The notes under the pieces: generated by a model
Databases searched by the model: none
Seen by the model: only the letters and a program-made list of their open reading frames with translations
Told to the model about the DNA's origin: nothing
Part shown: positions 22,326 through 31,497 of the stretch, piece after piece
How the letters are laid out: every line of letters begins with the position of its first letter
Position numbering within the stretch: position 1 is the stretch's first letter
DNA from: an uncultured Clostridia bacterium
Lineage (GTDB): Bacteria; Bacillota; Clostridia; Oscillospirales; Acutalibacteraceae
Length of the DNA stretch: 34,479 nt
NCBI GenBank assembly: GCA_944384705.1
Contig: CALWUI010000023.1
Span: 1 to 34,479 of the forward strand
Direction: 5' to 3'
Translations under genes and position numbers: made by a program

Positions 22326-24872
22326 TTAATTATCCCGATATTCTTCCATAATAAAGGCCTCAAAAATATCGCCTTCTTTTATGTCGTTAAACTTTTCAAG
22401 GGCAATGCCACATTCATATCCTTGAGCAACTTCTTTTACATCATCTTTAAATCTACGCAGCGACAATAATTTATCCTCAGCAACTACTGTTCCATCTCTA
22501 ACGATTCTAATATCTGTATTTCGTGAAATTTTTCCACTAACAACATAGCATCCTGCAATTGTTCCAACATTTGATATTTTATAAACTTGCCTACATTCAG
22601 CTCTACCTATTTGAACCTCTTTAAATTTAGGTGCTAAAAGTCCTTTCATTGCGGAGCTGATTTCTCCGATACAGTCATAAATAATTCTATAGAGTCTTAA
22701 ATCCACCCCAAGCTGCTCAGCATTTTCTGCTGCAATAGGGTCAGGCCGCACGTTAAATCCAACTATAATGGCATTTGAAGCACTTGCCAACATAACATCA
22801 GATTCACTTATAGCTCCAACGGCCCCATGAATAACATGAACACGAACTTCATCATTGCTCAATTTTTCAAGTGATTGTTTAATTGCTTCAACAGATCCTT
22901 GCACATCTGCTTTTACAATTATTTTTAATTCTTTCACTTCACCCATTTTCATTTGATCAAATAAATTATCAAGTGTAACTTTTGTTTGAGAATTAAATTG
23001 AGATTCTTTTTGTTTTGTTTTTCTCTCCTCAACCAATTCTCTAGCCAAACGTTCATCCGAAACGGCATTAAAAATGTCTCCACCAGAAGGTACCGAGTCC
23101 AGTCCTGTTATCTCTACTGGAACTGAAGGACCAGCCGTTTTAACCCGTTCACCTCTATCATTTAACATTGCGCGGACTTTTCCGACTGAAGTTCCTGCAA
23201 CAACGACATCTCCAACATGTAATGTTCCATTTTGTACCAAAACTGTTGCAATCGGGCCTCTACCTTTATCCAGTCTCGCCTCAATAACAGTACCTTTTGC
23301 AGCCCTATCCGGATTAGCCTTTAATTCTTTCATAGCGGCAATAAGCATTACCATCTCGAGCAAATTTTCTATTCCCTGACGTTTCTTAGCAGAAATAGGA
23401 ATACAAGGCGTATCTCCACCCCAATCTTCTGGAACAATCTCATGCTCAGTAAGTTGTTTCTTTACATTGTCTGGATTTGCACCAGGTTTATCCATTTTAT
23501 TAATAGCCACAACTATCGAAACTCCCGCAGCCTTTGCATGATTAATCGCCTCAACCGTCTGTGGCATTATTCCATCATCCGCAGCAACTACCAAAATCGC
23601 AATATCTGTAATCTGAGCTCCTCTTGCACGCATTGTAGTAAAGGCTTCATGGCCTGGCGTATCCAAAAAAGTAATTTCTCCATTTTTTAACTTAACCCGA
23701 TAAGCTCCAATATGCTGAGTAATTCCACCAGCCTCGGTAGAAATAACATCCGCATGACGAATTGCATCCAAAAGAGAAGTCTTTCCGTGATCAACATGAC
23801 CCATAACCACTACAACTGGTGCTCGTGGGACAAGATTTTCGTCCGAATCTTCACTGTCATCGATAATTTTTTCTTCTATGGTAACAACTACTTCTTTCTC
23901 TATTTTTGCATGAAACTCCATAGCAACAAGACTTGCAGTATCGAAATCAATTGTATCGTTTATAGATACCATTATGCCCATCAGCATGAGCTTTTTTATA
24001 ACCTCAGATGCTGTAGCCTTAAGTCTATTTGCCAGTTCACCCACTGTTATATTCTCCGGAATCAAAACTTTTATAGGTCTATTTTTGCGTTCTAGAGCTA
24101 TTCTACGCAGTCTTTCGGCTTCAGTTTCTTTTCTAGAATTTTTAGGTTTACCTCTCTGTTGTGATTTTTGTGTAATTTTTTGTTTACGTACAATATTTTC
24201 TGTTTTTATTTTCTCAGATGCAAGACGATCATATTTTTCGTTATATTTTTCAATATCAACGTGCGCAGCTCTAGTATCAATTATTCTAACAGAAGGTTTT
24301 TTTACTGTATCGTATTCTTTTTTTAAGAAATCAGTTTTTATTTCTTTATCTTTTTTGTTATAAGCTTTTCGGTCATTCAATAATACCTTAGATTCTTCAA
24401 CTTTTTTATTAGCAGATTCTTTTTTTATTGCAGATACCGTATTTTTAACTGTATGTTTCTGCCTAAGGTTAAGAGCTTTTTCTTCACTATTTTTTCGTTC
24501 ATGTCCGCTAACCACTTTTCTGGAGTTTTTATCGTTAGGTTTAATATTCGAGGTTTTATCTTTTAATTTATCTTCAGTAGTTTTTTCAGCTTTTTCACTT
24601 ATAGATTCTTCTTTTTTATTGTCAGAACTTTTAATCTTATTATTCTCAGATTCATCAAGTTTTAAATCCAAATTACCAGACCAATAATCATCAAAATTTT
24701 CAACTTGTTTTTCTCTCGAAAAATGCTCGAAAACAAGGTCTAGTTCATCTTTGGTCAAAGCGGTCATGTGTTTTTTTTCTGCACCAGTATTTTCTTTTAT
24801 CAAGCTAATTATCTCTTTACTCGGCACATTGAAATCCTTTGCTACCTCATGAACTCTATATTTAATCATCAT
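22326..24872 (-). CDS. infB: translation initiation factor IF-2
   Basis: A GTPase that brings fMet-tRNA to the 30S subunit. The ATG at 24872 is chosen because GGGAGG lies 10 nt upstream; the frame's GTG at 24890 would translate the ribosome site. The 848 residues run: IF2_N module (about 2-50, [17 protein letters not shown]), a long Lys/Glu-rich linker (about 60-265), a second IF2_N module (265-320), and a G domain with GHVDHGKT (358-365), DTPGHE (404-409) and NKMD (458-461), followed by domains II, III and IV. The linker is highly charged and shaped by the low-GC codon bias. Confidence 0.97.
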   Translation of the reverse strand: MMIKYRVHEVAKDFNVPSKEIISLIKENTGAEKKHMTALTKDELDLVFEHFSREKQVENFDDYWSGNLDLKLDESENNKIKSSDNKKEESISEKAEKTTEDKLKDKTSNIKPNDKNSRKVVSGHERKNSEEKALNLRQKHTVKNTVSAIKKESANKKVEESKVLLNDRKAYNKKDKEIKTDFLKKEYDTVKKPSVRIIDTRAAHVDIEKYNEKYDRLASEKIKTENIVRKQKITQKSQQRGKPKNSRKETEAERLRRIALERKNRPIKVLIPENITVGELANRLKATASEVIKKLMLMGIMVSINDTIDFDTASLVAMEFHAKIEKEVVVTIEEKIIDDSEDSDENLVPRAPVVVVMGHVDHGKTSLLDAIRHADVISTEAGGITQHIGAYRVKLKNGEITFLDTPGHEAFTTMRARGAQITDIAILVVAADDGIMPQTVEAINHAKAAGVSIVVAINKMDKPGANPDNVKKQLTEHEIVPEDWGGDTPCIPISAKKRQGIENLLEMVMLIAAMKELKANPDRAAKGTVIEARLDKGRGPIATVLVQNGTLHVGDVVVAGTSVGKVRAMLNDRGERVKTAGPSVPVEITGLDSVPSGGDIFNAVSDERLARELVEERKTKQKESQFNSQTKVTLDNLFDQMKMGEVKELKIIVKADVQGSVEAIKQSLEKLSNDEVRVHVIHGAVGAISESDVMLASASNAIIVGFNVRPDPIAAENAEQLGVDLRLYRIIYDCIGEISSAMKGLLAPKFKEVQIGRAECRQVYKISNVGTIAGCYVVSGKISRNTDIRIVRDGTVVAEDKLLSLRRFKDDVKEVAQGYECGIALEKFNDIKEGDIFEAFIMEEYRDN

Positions 24873-24898
24873 ATATTGTTGTCCTCCCACGGTTTCAA

Positions 24899-25192
24899 TT
24901 ATTTTAAGAGCGATTTTATTTTCTCGGCTAAATTTTTATCATTAACAGAAATAATTCCAACTGAACTTCCTATAGCCAAATTTATGTCGTCCATTGATAA
25001 ATCAATAGGGCAAATAAATTCTACATAATCATATTTATATAATTTTTGCTTAGTATTTTCTGATAAATCCCTAGCAATTAAAATAAGATGAGATTTTTTC
25101 TTTTTTAAAGCGTCAATACAAGATTCAAATCCCAAAGATAAGTTTCCAGATTTCTTACAAATCCCCAAAAAAGATAATAATTTTTTATTCAC
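24899..25192 (-). CDS. L7Ae-family K-turn RNA-binding protein (YlxQ)
   Basis: A 97-residue L7Ae/L30e-fold protein of the YlxQ type: [22 protein letters not shown], then [16 protein letters not shown] and the [15 protein letters not shown]-terminus. I prefer the GTG start at 25192, which overlaps the ylxR stop (GTGAATAA) and sits 12 nt after GGAGG; the frame also offers CTG and TTG at 25195 and 25201. It lies between ylxR and infB, as in Bacillus. The cellular role of the family is still debated. Confidence 0.88.
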   Translation of the reverse strand: MNKKLLSFLGICKKSGNLSLGFESCIDALKKKKSHLILIARDLSENTKQKLYKYDYVEFICPIDLSMDDINLAIGSSVGIISVNDKNLAEKIKSLLK

Positions 25193-25466
25193 CAGAAGCA
25201 ATAACCTCCTCTATTTCTTGATAGATTTCATCCGGAACTTTTCTAGAAAATATCCGATCAATACGTTTAGACTTACGCACTTTCTTTAAGCACTCAAGAT
25301 TTTTACATAAATAAGCACCACGTCCTGGCATTTTTAGTGTTTTGTCAATAACAATGCTATAACTATCGTTTGCGTCTTTAGTTTTTACAATTCTAATAAG
25401 ATCCTTTTTATTTTTCATTTCGTTGCAAGCTGTGCACATACGCAGCGGGACATGCTTATTTGCCAT
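25185..25466 (-). CDS. YlxR (RnpM) family RNA-binding protein
   Basis: A 93-residue protein with the family signature: VPLRMCTACNEMKNKKDLIRIV at the N-terminus and the GRGAYLCKNLECLKKVRKSKRIDRIF motif in the middle. YlxR-type proteins bind RNA and have been linked to RNase P modulation. Its gene order, nusA-ylxR-ylxQ-infB, is conserved in Firmicutes. Its end overlaps the start of ylxQ. Confidence 0.92.
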   Translation of the reverse strand: MANKHVPLRMCTACNEMKNKKDLIRIVKTKDANDSYSIVIDKTLKMPGRGAYLCKNLECLKKVRKSKRIDRIFSRKVPDEIYQEIEEVIASGE

Positions 25467-25517
25467 TAATAAAAACCTCTCTTTGCTAATTAAATAAAAA
25501 ATTCTTAAAAACTCAGT

Positions 25518-26564
25518 TTAAACAATTTCTTTTTCTGGTTTTATATCTATTTTCCACCCAGTTAATTTTGCTGCCAGACGAACATTTTGCCCTTTATTTC
25601 CAATAGCTAAAGAAAGTTGGTTGTTAGGTACAATAGCCACACAAGTATTAGAAATATTGGGATCAATAATCACGTTTAAAACCTCTGCTGGTGCAAGCGC
25701 CGCTGCAATAAATTTAGCAGGATCCTCATTATATTCTATAATATCTATTTTTTCTCCACCTAATTCTTCAACGATAGTGTTTATTCTAGCGCCTTTTGAA
25801 CCAATGCATGCGCCCACAGGATCCACATCTTTATTTTTGCTAAAAACCGCAAGTTTTGTTCTAGCTCCAGCCTCACGAGAGACGCTTTTTATTTCTACTG
25901 TCCCATCATAAATTTCAGGAACTTCTTTTTCAAACATCCTTTTAATCATATCAGGATGTCTTCTTGATATCATAGCCCAAGGGCCCTTATCGCCCTCTTT
26001 TACATCTGCAATATAGACTTTTATTTGATCTCCTTCATGAAGATTATCTACATTAAGCTGTTCATTTTTAGGCAAGAATCCTTCCGACTTTCCGATTTTT
26101 AATGTAGCTGTTCCAGATCGCGGATCAATCTTTTCTACAGTTGCCGATACAACTTCTTGGCATTTATTTTCGAATTCCTTAAGCATAAGTTCACGTTCTC
26201 CATCTCGGATCCCCTGCCTAATAATATTTCTAGCGGTTTGTGCTGCAATTCTTCCAAACTCTTTAGTTTCCAACTTTACTGCAACTTTTTCTCCAATGTT
26301 AGTATCCGGATCAATAAGTCTTGCATCTTCTAAGCTTATCTCATTACCAAGGTCAGATACATTTTCTACCACATTTTTGCGCAAATAGACGTCAAACTTT
26401 CCTTTATTTACATCTATATTAGTCACCACATCGTCATTACCGTTATAGCTATTTTTGCAAGCGGTTACAATAGCTTTTTTTATTTTGTCTAACATAAAAT
26501 CAGCCGAGATTCCTTTTTCTTTTTCAATAAGAGTCAACGCATCAAACAGTTCTTTATTTTTCAT
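25518..26564 (-). CDS. nusA: transcription elongation/termination factor NusA
   Basis: Binds RNA polymerase and modulates pausing, termination and antitermination. The ATG at 26564 has GGAGG 11 nt upstream (the TTG at 26582 overlaps that site). The 348 residues show the N-terminal domain (KNKELFDALTLIEKEKGIS, AYKNSYNG-like), an S1 domain around 130-200 (GTATLKIGKSEGFLPKNEQL), and KH1 and KH2 (DPVGACIGSKGARINTIVEELGGE; VVPNNQLSLAIGNKGQNVRLAAKLTGW-type). There is no C-terminal AR repeat region, as expected for Gram-positives. Confidence 0.96.
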   Translation of the reverse strand: MKNKELFDALTLIEKEKGISADFMLDKIKKAIVTACKNSYNGNDDVVTNIDVNKGKFDVYLRKNVVENVSDLGNEISLEDARLIDPDTNIGEKVAVKLETKEFGRIAAQTARNIIRQGIRDGERELMLKEFENKCQEVVSATVEKIDPRSGTATLKIGKSEGFLPKNEQLNVDNLHEGDQIKVYIADVKEGDKGPWAMISRRHPDMIKRMFEKEVPEIYDGTVEIKSVSREAGARTKLAVFSKNKDVDPVGACIGSKGARINTIVEELGGEKIDIIEYNEDPAKFIAAALAPAEVLNVIIDPNISNTCVAIVPNNQLSLAIGNKGQNVRLAAKLTGWKIDIKPEKEIV

Positions 26565-26588
26565 TTTATCAAAAACCTCCAATTAAGT

Positions 26589-27068
26589 TTAAAAATCGTC
26601 AAGTTTAATAAATGCGATATTTTTTCTTAGAATATAAAGTCTTTCCATCTCATCTTCAGAATGAATACTCAATATATTCTCATCAAAAGACAGCAATCTT
26701 CCATTAATCTGTTTTATATTCTTGTTAACTGGCCTAATAAACCTGACGATAATTTTATGGCCAATAAATTTTTTTAAATGCTCATCTCTAGTAAGGCATC
26801 TATTAATCCCTGGAGAACATACTTCTAGCAAATAATTTTGAGAAATAGGATCAAGTTCATCGAGTGGTTTATCAATAGCTCGGCTCAACTTTTCACAATC
26901 TTCAACAGTAATACCATTTTCGCTATCTATAAAAATTCTAAGATAATGATGAGGGCCTTCTTTTAAAAACTGGATATCCCAGATATTCAAGTTTAAATTG
27001 TGTGCAATAGGTTCGACCAAATTCCAAACGGAGCTTACAATGTTTTTTCCGCGGATTTTTTTATTCAA
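26589..27068 (-). CDS. rimP: ribosome maturation factor RimP
   Basis: Needed for 30S maturation. The TTG at 27068 is chosen because GAGGTG stands 6 nt upstream and the resulting 159 residues match the family length; the frame stays open to 27137 but would read through the leader hairpin. Motifs are VWNLVEPIAHNLNLNIWDIQF, YLRIFIDSENGITVEDCEKLSR, DPISQNYLLEVCSPGINRCLT, and a C-terminal Sm-like domain with INGRLLSFDENILSI. It is the first gene of the rimP-nusA-ylxR-ylxQ-infB-rbfA-nrnA-truB operon. Confidence 0.94.
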   Translation of the reverse strand: MNKKIRGKNIVSSVWNLVEPIAHNLNLNIWDIQFLKEGPHHYLRIFIDSENGITVEDCEKLSRAIDKPLDELDPISQNYLLEVCSPGINRCLTRDEHLKKFIGHKIIVRFIRPVNKNIKQINGRLLSFDENILSIHSEDEMERLYILRKNIAFIKLDDF

Positions 27069-27090
27069 AACATTCACCTCAATACAAACA

Positions 27091-27115
27091 AAAGAGCGGG
27101 CACCTCCCACTCTTT
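27091..27115 (-). promoter_or_regulatory. attenuator-like hairpin in the rimP leader
   Basis: On the minus strand AAAGAGTGGG and CCCGCTCTTT form a 10-bp stem with one wobble and a 5-nt loop, followed by TTTGTTTG. It lies in the leader about 25 nt after the expected transcription start and before the rimP ribosome site, so it could act as an attenuator for the operon. Confidence 0.55.
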
Positions 27116-27145
27116 CTTTAAAGAACGAATAAAACATTAAATATC

Positions 27146-27174
27146 AGTATACTATAAATTTATATTTATTTCAA
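27146..27174 (-). promoter_or_regulatory. promoter of the rimP-nusA-infB operon
   Basis: On the minus strand TTGAAA (27174-27169) and TATACT (27151-27146) are exactly 17 bp apart. Transcription would start near 27139, giving a leader of about 70 nt before the rimP TTG. Confidence 0.75.
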
Positions 27175-27218
27175 TAGATATAAAAAATTTTTTATAGAAA
27201 AACTAATCATGCCGTTAA

Positions 27219-27235
27219 GGTGAATATATCTCACC
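27219..27235. promoter_or_regulatory. inverted repeat, possible XRE operator
   Basis: GGTGA and TCACC flank a 7-bp AT-rich spacer, about 80 bp upstream of the XRE regulator gene and 45 bp upstream of the rimP operon -35. Autoregulation by the XRE protein is only an inference. Confidence 0.35.
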
Positions 27236-27315
27236 AAAAGCAGTAATTGCTAGACTTTTTTTGTAAGATATTTTTAATTATTTTACTCCAAAATTTATTT
27301 TAAAAGGTGAAAATA

Positions 27316-27729
27316 ATGTTATCACAAACGCTAAAAAGGCTAAGAGAAAATAATGGTTACACCCAGCAACAAGTCGCGAATGCCTTAAGTATAGAGCGCT
27401 CAACTTATACGTATTATGAAACTGGTAAAACTACTCCAGACATTAATACCATAGTAAAACTTGCAAAGATTTTTAACGTTTCTTATACTGAATTGCTTGA
27501 AAATGAAGAAACTCAGCCTCAAAAACCTTTAAAAGATGCTGGTAACGATATATATTACTATGATTCTAAAAGTTTTAATCATGTTTATGAACTTTCCAAA
27601 CAAGAAAAAACCTTAATTAGTCTATATAGGGTTTTGCCTACTAAGATGCAGGATGAGCTGTTGGATTCCTTAAAAAATCAGGTTGATAGTAATTCTAAAA
27701 AGAAAAATAAACTTTGTAATAAAAAATAA
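27316..27729 (+). CDS. XRE-family helix-turn-helix regulator
   Basis: A 137-residue protein from the ATG at 27316 (AAAGGTG 6 nt upstream; a GTG at 27307 lies within that site). The Cro/C1-type DNA-binding domain fills about residues 3-60: LKRLRENNGYTQQQVANALS, IERSTYTYYETGKTTPD, INTIVKLAKIFNVSYTELL. The C-terminal half has YYYDSKSFNHVYELSKQEKT and a helical LLDSLKNQ region with a Lys-rich tail, and no known sensor domain. It stands alone with a terminator at 27728, divergent from the rimP operon. Its target genes are unknown. Confidence 0.88.
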   Translation: MLSQTLKRLRENNGYTQQQVANALSIERSTYTYYETGKTTPDINTIVKLAKIFNVSYTELLENEETQPQKPLKDAGNDIYYYDSKSFNHVYELSKQEKTLISLYRVLPTKMQDELLDSLKNQVDSNSKKKNKLCNKK

Positions 27730-27750
27730 GAGGCTACTAAAGCCTCTTTT
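27728..27750 (+). terminator. intrinsic terminator of the XRE gene
   Basis: AAGAGGCT (27728-27735) and AGCCTCTT (27741-27748) form an 8-bp perfect stem with a 5-nt loop. The right arm runs into a short T4, and the left arm includes the last bases of the stop codon. Confidence 0.75.
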
Positions 27751-27812
27751 ATGTTTATGTTTATTTAGGATCTATAAATACTGGAGTTTTTTGCAAAAAA
27801 TTATTTAAGTAA

Positions 27813-28748
27813 TTAAAATTTGTCAATTAAAAAGGCAACCAAAGGAACTGTAGCAACACTAAACATACTAGTAATTAAAACTGTTGCTACTGCGTATTCA
27901 GGATTGTTTTCATATTTTTTAGCAAATATTGCTATAGATGTCATAGACGGAAGAGAAAAAAGTAATACAACAGCTCTAACGATGTTTTCTGAGATTGATG
28001 TTTGTTTTAATATTAACCAGATCATTAGGGGAAAAATTATCATTTTAAACAGAATTAGAACGTATAATTCTAAGTTTTTAAAATATTTTTTTAAGTTAGA
28101 AAAGCAGAATAAGCCACCAATATAAATCATAGATAATACCGGTGTCATGCTGCCTATCGGAGATAATGAATAAAACAAAAATCTAGGCAGCCTTAGTTCT
28201 AAAACAGCTCCAAACAATGACAAAGCTATTGCTACGAGTGATGGAGTCATGAATTTTTTTAGGCTTTCTAATGTATTATGATTATTCAAATTAGAAGAAG
28301 TTAACTTTATTCCTAAAGTCCATAGCATTATTTGATCAACTACAGTGCACAGCGAGGAAAAAACTCCTCCCTCTTTTTTAAACACAGCTAAGATTAATGG
28401 TATTCCGATAAATCCTGCATTAGAAAATGTGGCTAAGGCTTTATAAATGTTTGCTTTTTTTGTGTCAAAATGAAAAAAATGTACAATAATACAGTTTAAT
28501 AAGTATAAAATAATAAAGCATACCAAATAAACTATAAATATTGGCAAAGAGTTTATTAAATCAGCATAAGATGGGCCCGACAACAAATTGCAAATTAGCA
28601 TTGCAGGCATAGTTATCATTATTATAAATTTTGACATTGAATTAAGCGTCGCTTGGTCTATAATCTTATACTTAACACACAAAAAGCCTACTAACACAAA
28701 AAAAGTAAAGACAAATAGTTGTTGTAGAATAATAAAGAATTGTTCCAT
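27813..28748 (-). CDS. AEC-family transporter (auxin efflux carrier type)
   Basis: A 311-residue integral membrane protein with about ten hydrophobic segments. It has the family marks: an N-terminal FTFFVLVGFLCVKYKIIDQ segment with LNSMSKFIIMITMPAML, and the conserved FSNAGFIGIPLILAVF loop in the middle. Members move organic acids or amino-acid-like anions; no substrate can be assigned here. It lies 69 bp downstream of the Rossmann-fold gene on the same strand, so the two may form an operon in which the permease handles that enzyme's substrate or product. Confidence 0.88.
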   Translation of the reverse strand: MEQFFIILQQLFVFTFFVLVGFLCVKYKIIDQATLNSMSKFIIMITMPAMLICNLLSGPSYADLINSLPIFIVYLVCFIILYLLNCIIVHFFHFDTKKANIYKALATFSNAGFIGIPLILAVFKKEGGVFSSLCTVVDQIMLWTLGIKLTSSNLNNHNTLESLKKFMTPSLVAIALSLFGAVLELRLPRFLFYSLSPIGSMTPVLSMIYIGGLFCFSNLKKYFKNLELYVLILFKMIIFPLMIWLILKQTSISENIVRAVVLLFSLPSMTSIAIFAKKYENNPEYAVATVLITSMFSVATVPLVAFLIDKF

Positions 28749-28817
28749 ATGAATTAAGCTCCAAAATTTTTAATTAATGGATTCTTCCTTTTCTTGATCA
28801 AAGTATAAAGTTTTATG

Positions 28818-30446
28818 TTAAATATCGCATGTTTTTCTGCCTTTTTCTTGAAGATTATAGTAATAGGCCAAAACTTCTCCAATATCATAGTCGTTAGAAA
28901 TAGAAAAGGCATCTCTATTTAAAATAAAGTCTTTATCTTTTAAAACTTTTTGAGCATCGTTATAAACATAAGTGATGGTTTCCTTCCAGAACAAAATATT
29001 CTCTGCACGCAAGTCTACCCAACCAACTTGAATCCATTTTTCTAATCGCTCTTTTGTAATCGTTAAATCACAACCTTTGTCAGGGAATAAACTATATTCA
29101 CCGATAAACATAGTATCATCTTCCATTACAATAGGTAGCCCCAAAGAGAGCATTTCTATAATCAAGTCTTTATTATTTTCGATATTTTCAGTAACCAAGT
29201 CGCATAATTTTTTTACATCTATATTTTTAAGTTCATCCACTGTTTTGCAAACTTGCTTTATAATATGCAATTCATATAGACGCTTTGCTACTGTAACACC
29301 TAAATTTCCTGTTGCAATACTGGTTGAATTATTTTTTTGCATTAAAAGTTTAATTTCAGATTTTATTTTTTCTACCATAACTTTTCCTGCAAAAGTTGAG
29401 GTCAACATGCCAGAATCCATATAATTTAGCATATTGCGATTTGTCTTGCCGCAGATGTCTTCCATAGCTGCGTTTGCAACTTCTTCTTTAGTTATGGCCT
29501 CCATCTGCCCCACTGCAGTAAGTGCAGATAGTTCATATAGAGAATAAACATGGTTTTCTCCGGCTCTAACTACAGGGAATTCAAGATACTCATCACTAAG
29601 TCCTTTTGAGTAAGTTAGAGTATCTCCCTCATTAATTTTTAATCTTTTAGGATTATTAATTTTTTTAATTAATCCAATATCTGTCTCAATCGGTTCAAAT
29701 TTTGTGAAATCGTATCCCACAAATGTAGATGGTATTAACAGACTTATGTTATAATGCGTCGTGTGGGACAAATTCCACAATAATTGATGTAAAACTCCGG
29801 CTGCAGAAATTTTCCCCATCAGAGCAAACGATAGTGATGATTTAGGCGTGTCTCCATGAGTGTAAGGCATATTCATACCCATGCCTCCTAAACCAGTTGT
29901 AGAAACCTTTAAATATTTTTTTATTTTAAAGTCTTCCATTACCAGTTTCAGTGAATATACAAAATTTATCGCCTTAGGTACGAAGTCATTAAGAAGAATT
30001 TCTGCAGAAGTGTCCACATCAGCGTTTGCACTCTTGCTTACTTTGCTAAGTATCAATTCTGGTTTATAATGGTTACCCAGCACTGTTCCGGAATTTATTG
30101 CATCTATTATTAAATCTGGCTCCCACTTTTGGGCCAAGTTATATAAAGTAGATTTTTTTAATACCTCTGGGCTTAAATCAGAATAAAAAAAGTTTAATAA
30201 ATCATATTTATTTTTTATTTGTTCTTCTATCGTTGTCAATTTATTAAAATCAAACGGTAAAAATACATCTCCATATGATGGTATAAATTCTACATCTTTA
30301 CAATTTTTTGAAAAATACTCACAACAATAATCTGATTCTTTCTTAGTTAAATTATGTAATATTATTCTATCTGGTTTATGTGCAATAATTCTTTTAGTTA
30401 TTGCCTTGCCTATTTGCCCAACACCCAAAACTACAACTGTTTTCAC
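28818..30446 (-). CDS. large Rossmann-fold NAD(P)-binding protein of unknown function
   Basis: 542 residues starting at GTG 30446 with GGAGG 9 nt upstream. The N-terminus has a dinucleotide-binding VVVLGVGQIGKAI (GxGxxG) followed by a DLIIDAINSGTVLG-type segment, as in short-chain or saccharopine-dehydrogenase-like folds. Further motifs are STTGLGGMGMNMPYTHGD, ALMGKISAAGVLHQLLWNLSH, STFVGYDFTKFEPIE and an Ala-rich helical segment with ENHVYSLYELSALTAVGQME. The C-terminal 200 residues look helical and novel to me. The size and the GLGGMGMNMPY motif suggest a catalytic oxidoreductase or epimerase, but I do not recognise the family. It is followed by the AEC permease gene. Confidence 0.7.
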   Translation of the reverse strand: MKTVVVLGVGQIGKAITKRIIAHKPDRIILHNLTKKESDYCCEYFSKNCKDVEFIPSYGDVFLPFDFNKLTTIEEQIKNKYDLLNFFYSDLSPEVLKKSTLYNLAQKWEPDLIIDAINSGTVLGNHYKPELILSKVSKSANADVDTSAEILLNDFVPKAINFVYSLKLVMEDFKIKKYLKVSTTGLGGMGMNMPYTHGDTPKSSLSFALMGKISAAGVLHQLLWNLSHTTHYNISLLIPSTFVGYDFTKFEPIETDIGLIKKINNPKRLKINEGDTLTYSKGLSDEYLEFPVVRAGENHVYSLYELSALTAVGQMEAITKEEVANAAMEDICGKTNRNMLNYMDSGMLTSTFAGKVMVEKIKSEIKLLMQKNNSTSIATGNLGVTVAKRLYELHIIKQVCKTVDELKNIDVKKLCDLVTENIENNKDLIIEMLSLGLPIVMEDDTMFIGEYSLFPDKGCDLTITKERLEKWIQVGWVDLRAENILFWKETITYVYNDAQKVLKDKDFILNRDAFSISNDYDIGEVLAYYYNLQEKGRKTCDI

Positions 30447-30655
30447 TTTGAATTTCCTCCATTTTATAAATCTAAGCTCCTAGACTAAATTTAAAAATTC
30501 ACAACATTAATTGAAGGCAACGCTCCCCTATAATAAAATAAAATATAGCAGAATATGATAACTTTAGAATGTAATTTTATATTATTCTTAAAAATAACAA
30601 TATTTTGTCGATTTCTGTCTTGTAAAAGCAAAATCAAAATTTTTTAAATTCAATC

Positions 30656-30684
30656 TTGACTTTAGCCCATATACACTTTATAAT
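30656..30684 (+). promoter_or_regulatory. promoter of the initiator tRNA gene
   Basis: TTGACT (30656-30661) and TATAAT (30679-30684), 17 bp apart, end 11 bp before the tRNA 5' end. This is close to consensus and suggests strong constitutive expression. Confidence 0.85.
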
Positions 30685-30695
30685 TAAAATGTTAG

Positions 30696-30772
<77 letters not shown>

Positions 30773-30823
30773 ATTTTTAGTAATATTAAGAGGTATAAAA
30801 TGTTTTTATGATGTCTTTTCTAA

Positions 30824-30859
30824 AGAGCAGATCGGTCAGCAAATTATCTGTTCTTTTTT
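30824..30859 (+). terminator. intrinsic terminator after tRNA-fMet
   Basis: AGAGCAGAT (30824-30832) and ATCTGTTCT (30846-30854) form a 9-bp stem with one wobble, followed by T6, about 50 bp past the tRNA. Confidence 0.8.
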
Positions 30860-30877
30860 CTTCGTTCAAAAAATTTT

Positions 30878-31179
30878 TTATAAACTACTAAAATTTGAGA
30901 TCTGAACTTGTCCTATCATATTATAATAAATTCCAACTTGTTGTATCGTTTCTCTAAAAACTTTCTTTTTATTTAGTTTGGTATGTTCTTTAAATTGTTT
31001 CGAGATTACTTCTATCGTTCGAGGCTTTTTATCACGCTTGAGTTCTGATTGGCAATCGCATCATTTATAAAGTACTGCAGCTATTACGAACTAGCATATA
31101 AAAATTTTATGTGATGCTACATTTGTCACAAAATTTAGATTTTTAGTGCGGTTTCTATAATATTTTTTATCTTATTCAT
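30878..31179 (-). pseudogene. decayed small gene
   Basis: An ATG at 31179 with a good ribosome site (GGAAAG) starts MNKIKNIIETALK and then reaches a stop. Moving one base, the frame continues NLNFVTNVASHKIFIC, stop, FVIAAVLYK, stop, and then is open for about 60 codons to TAA at 30878, encoding a Lys/Glu-rich segment (CDCQSELKRDKKPRTIEVIS, then KQFKEHTKLNKKKVF). One frameshift and two nonsense codons make this a degraded gene of about 100 codons. I cannot name its family. The surrounding 30.86-31.28 kb holds nothing else coherent. Confidence 0.5.
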
Positions 31180-31284
31180 CTAACTTTCCTTTATAATAGA
31201 CATTATTTCTTGGGAATTTTCAAATAGTTTAGAATATTTTATAAGTACAAATTTTAAATTTTCGCTGATAAAAATATTTCAGAT

Positions 31285-31318
31285 AAAAAAATCAGATTGC
31301 TTACTAAAAACAATCTAA
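31285..31318 (-). terminator. intrinsic terminator downstream of the deformylase gene
   Basis: On the minus strand TTAGATTG and CAATCTGA form an 8-bp stem with one wobble and an 11-nt loop, followed by T7. It is 180 bp past the deformylase stop, so that transcript has a long 3' tail; no gene is seen in 31319-31497. Confidence 0.7.
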
Positions 31319-31497
31319 CTTTTCAAGGTCTAATTATTAAAGGTAGTTATAAGAATTTTTTAAGTAAGTACAGTTTTCTAATTGCCTGAGTAACTTAATA
31401 AAAATCTGAAAATAAAAATATAAACATGACAAGCATGGTTTTTCTACTTACACTGTAATAATTATCTCAAAATGTCCCAGGAATACACAACAAAAAT

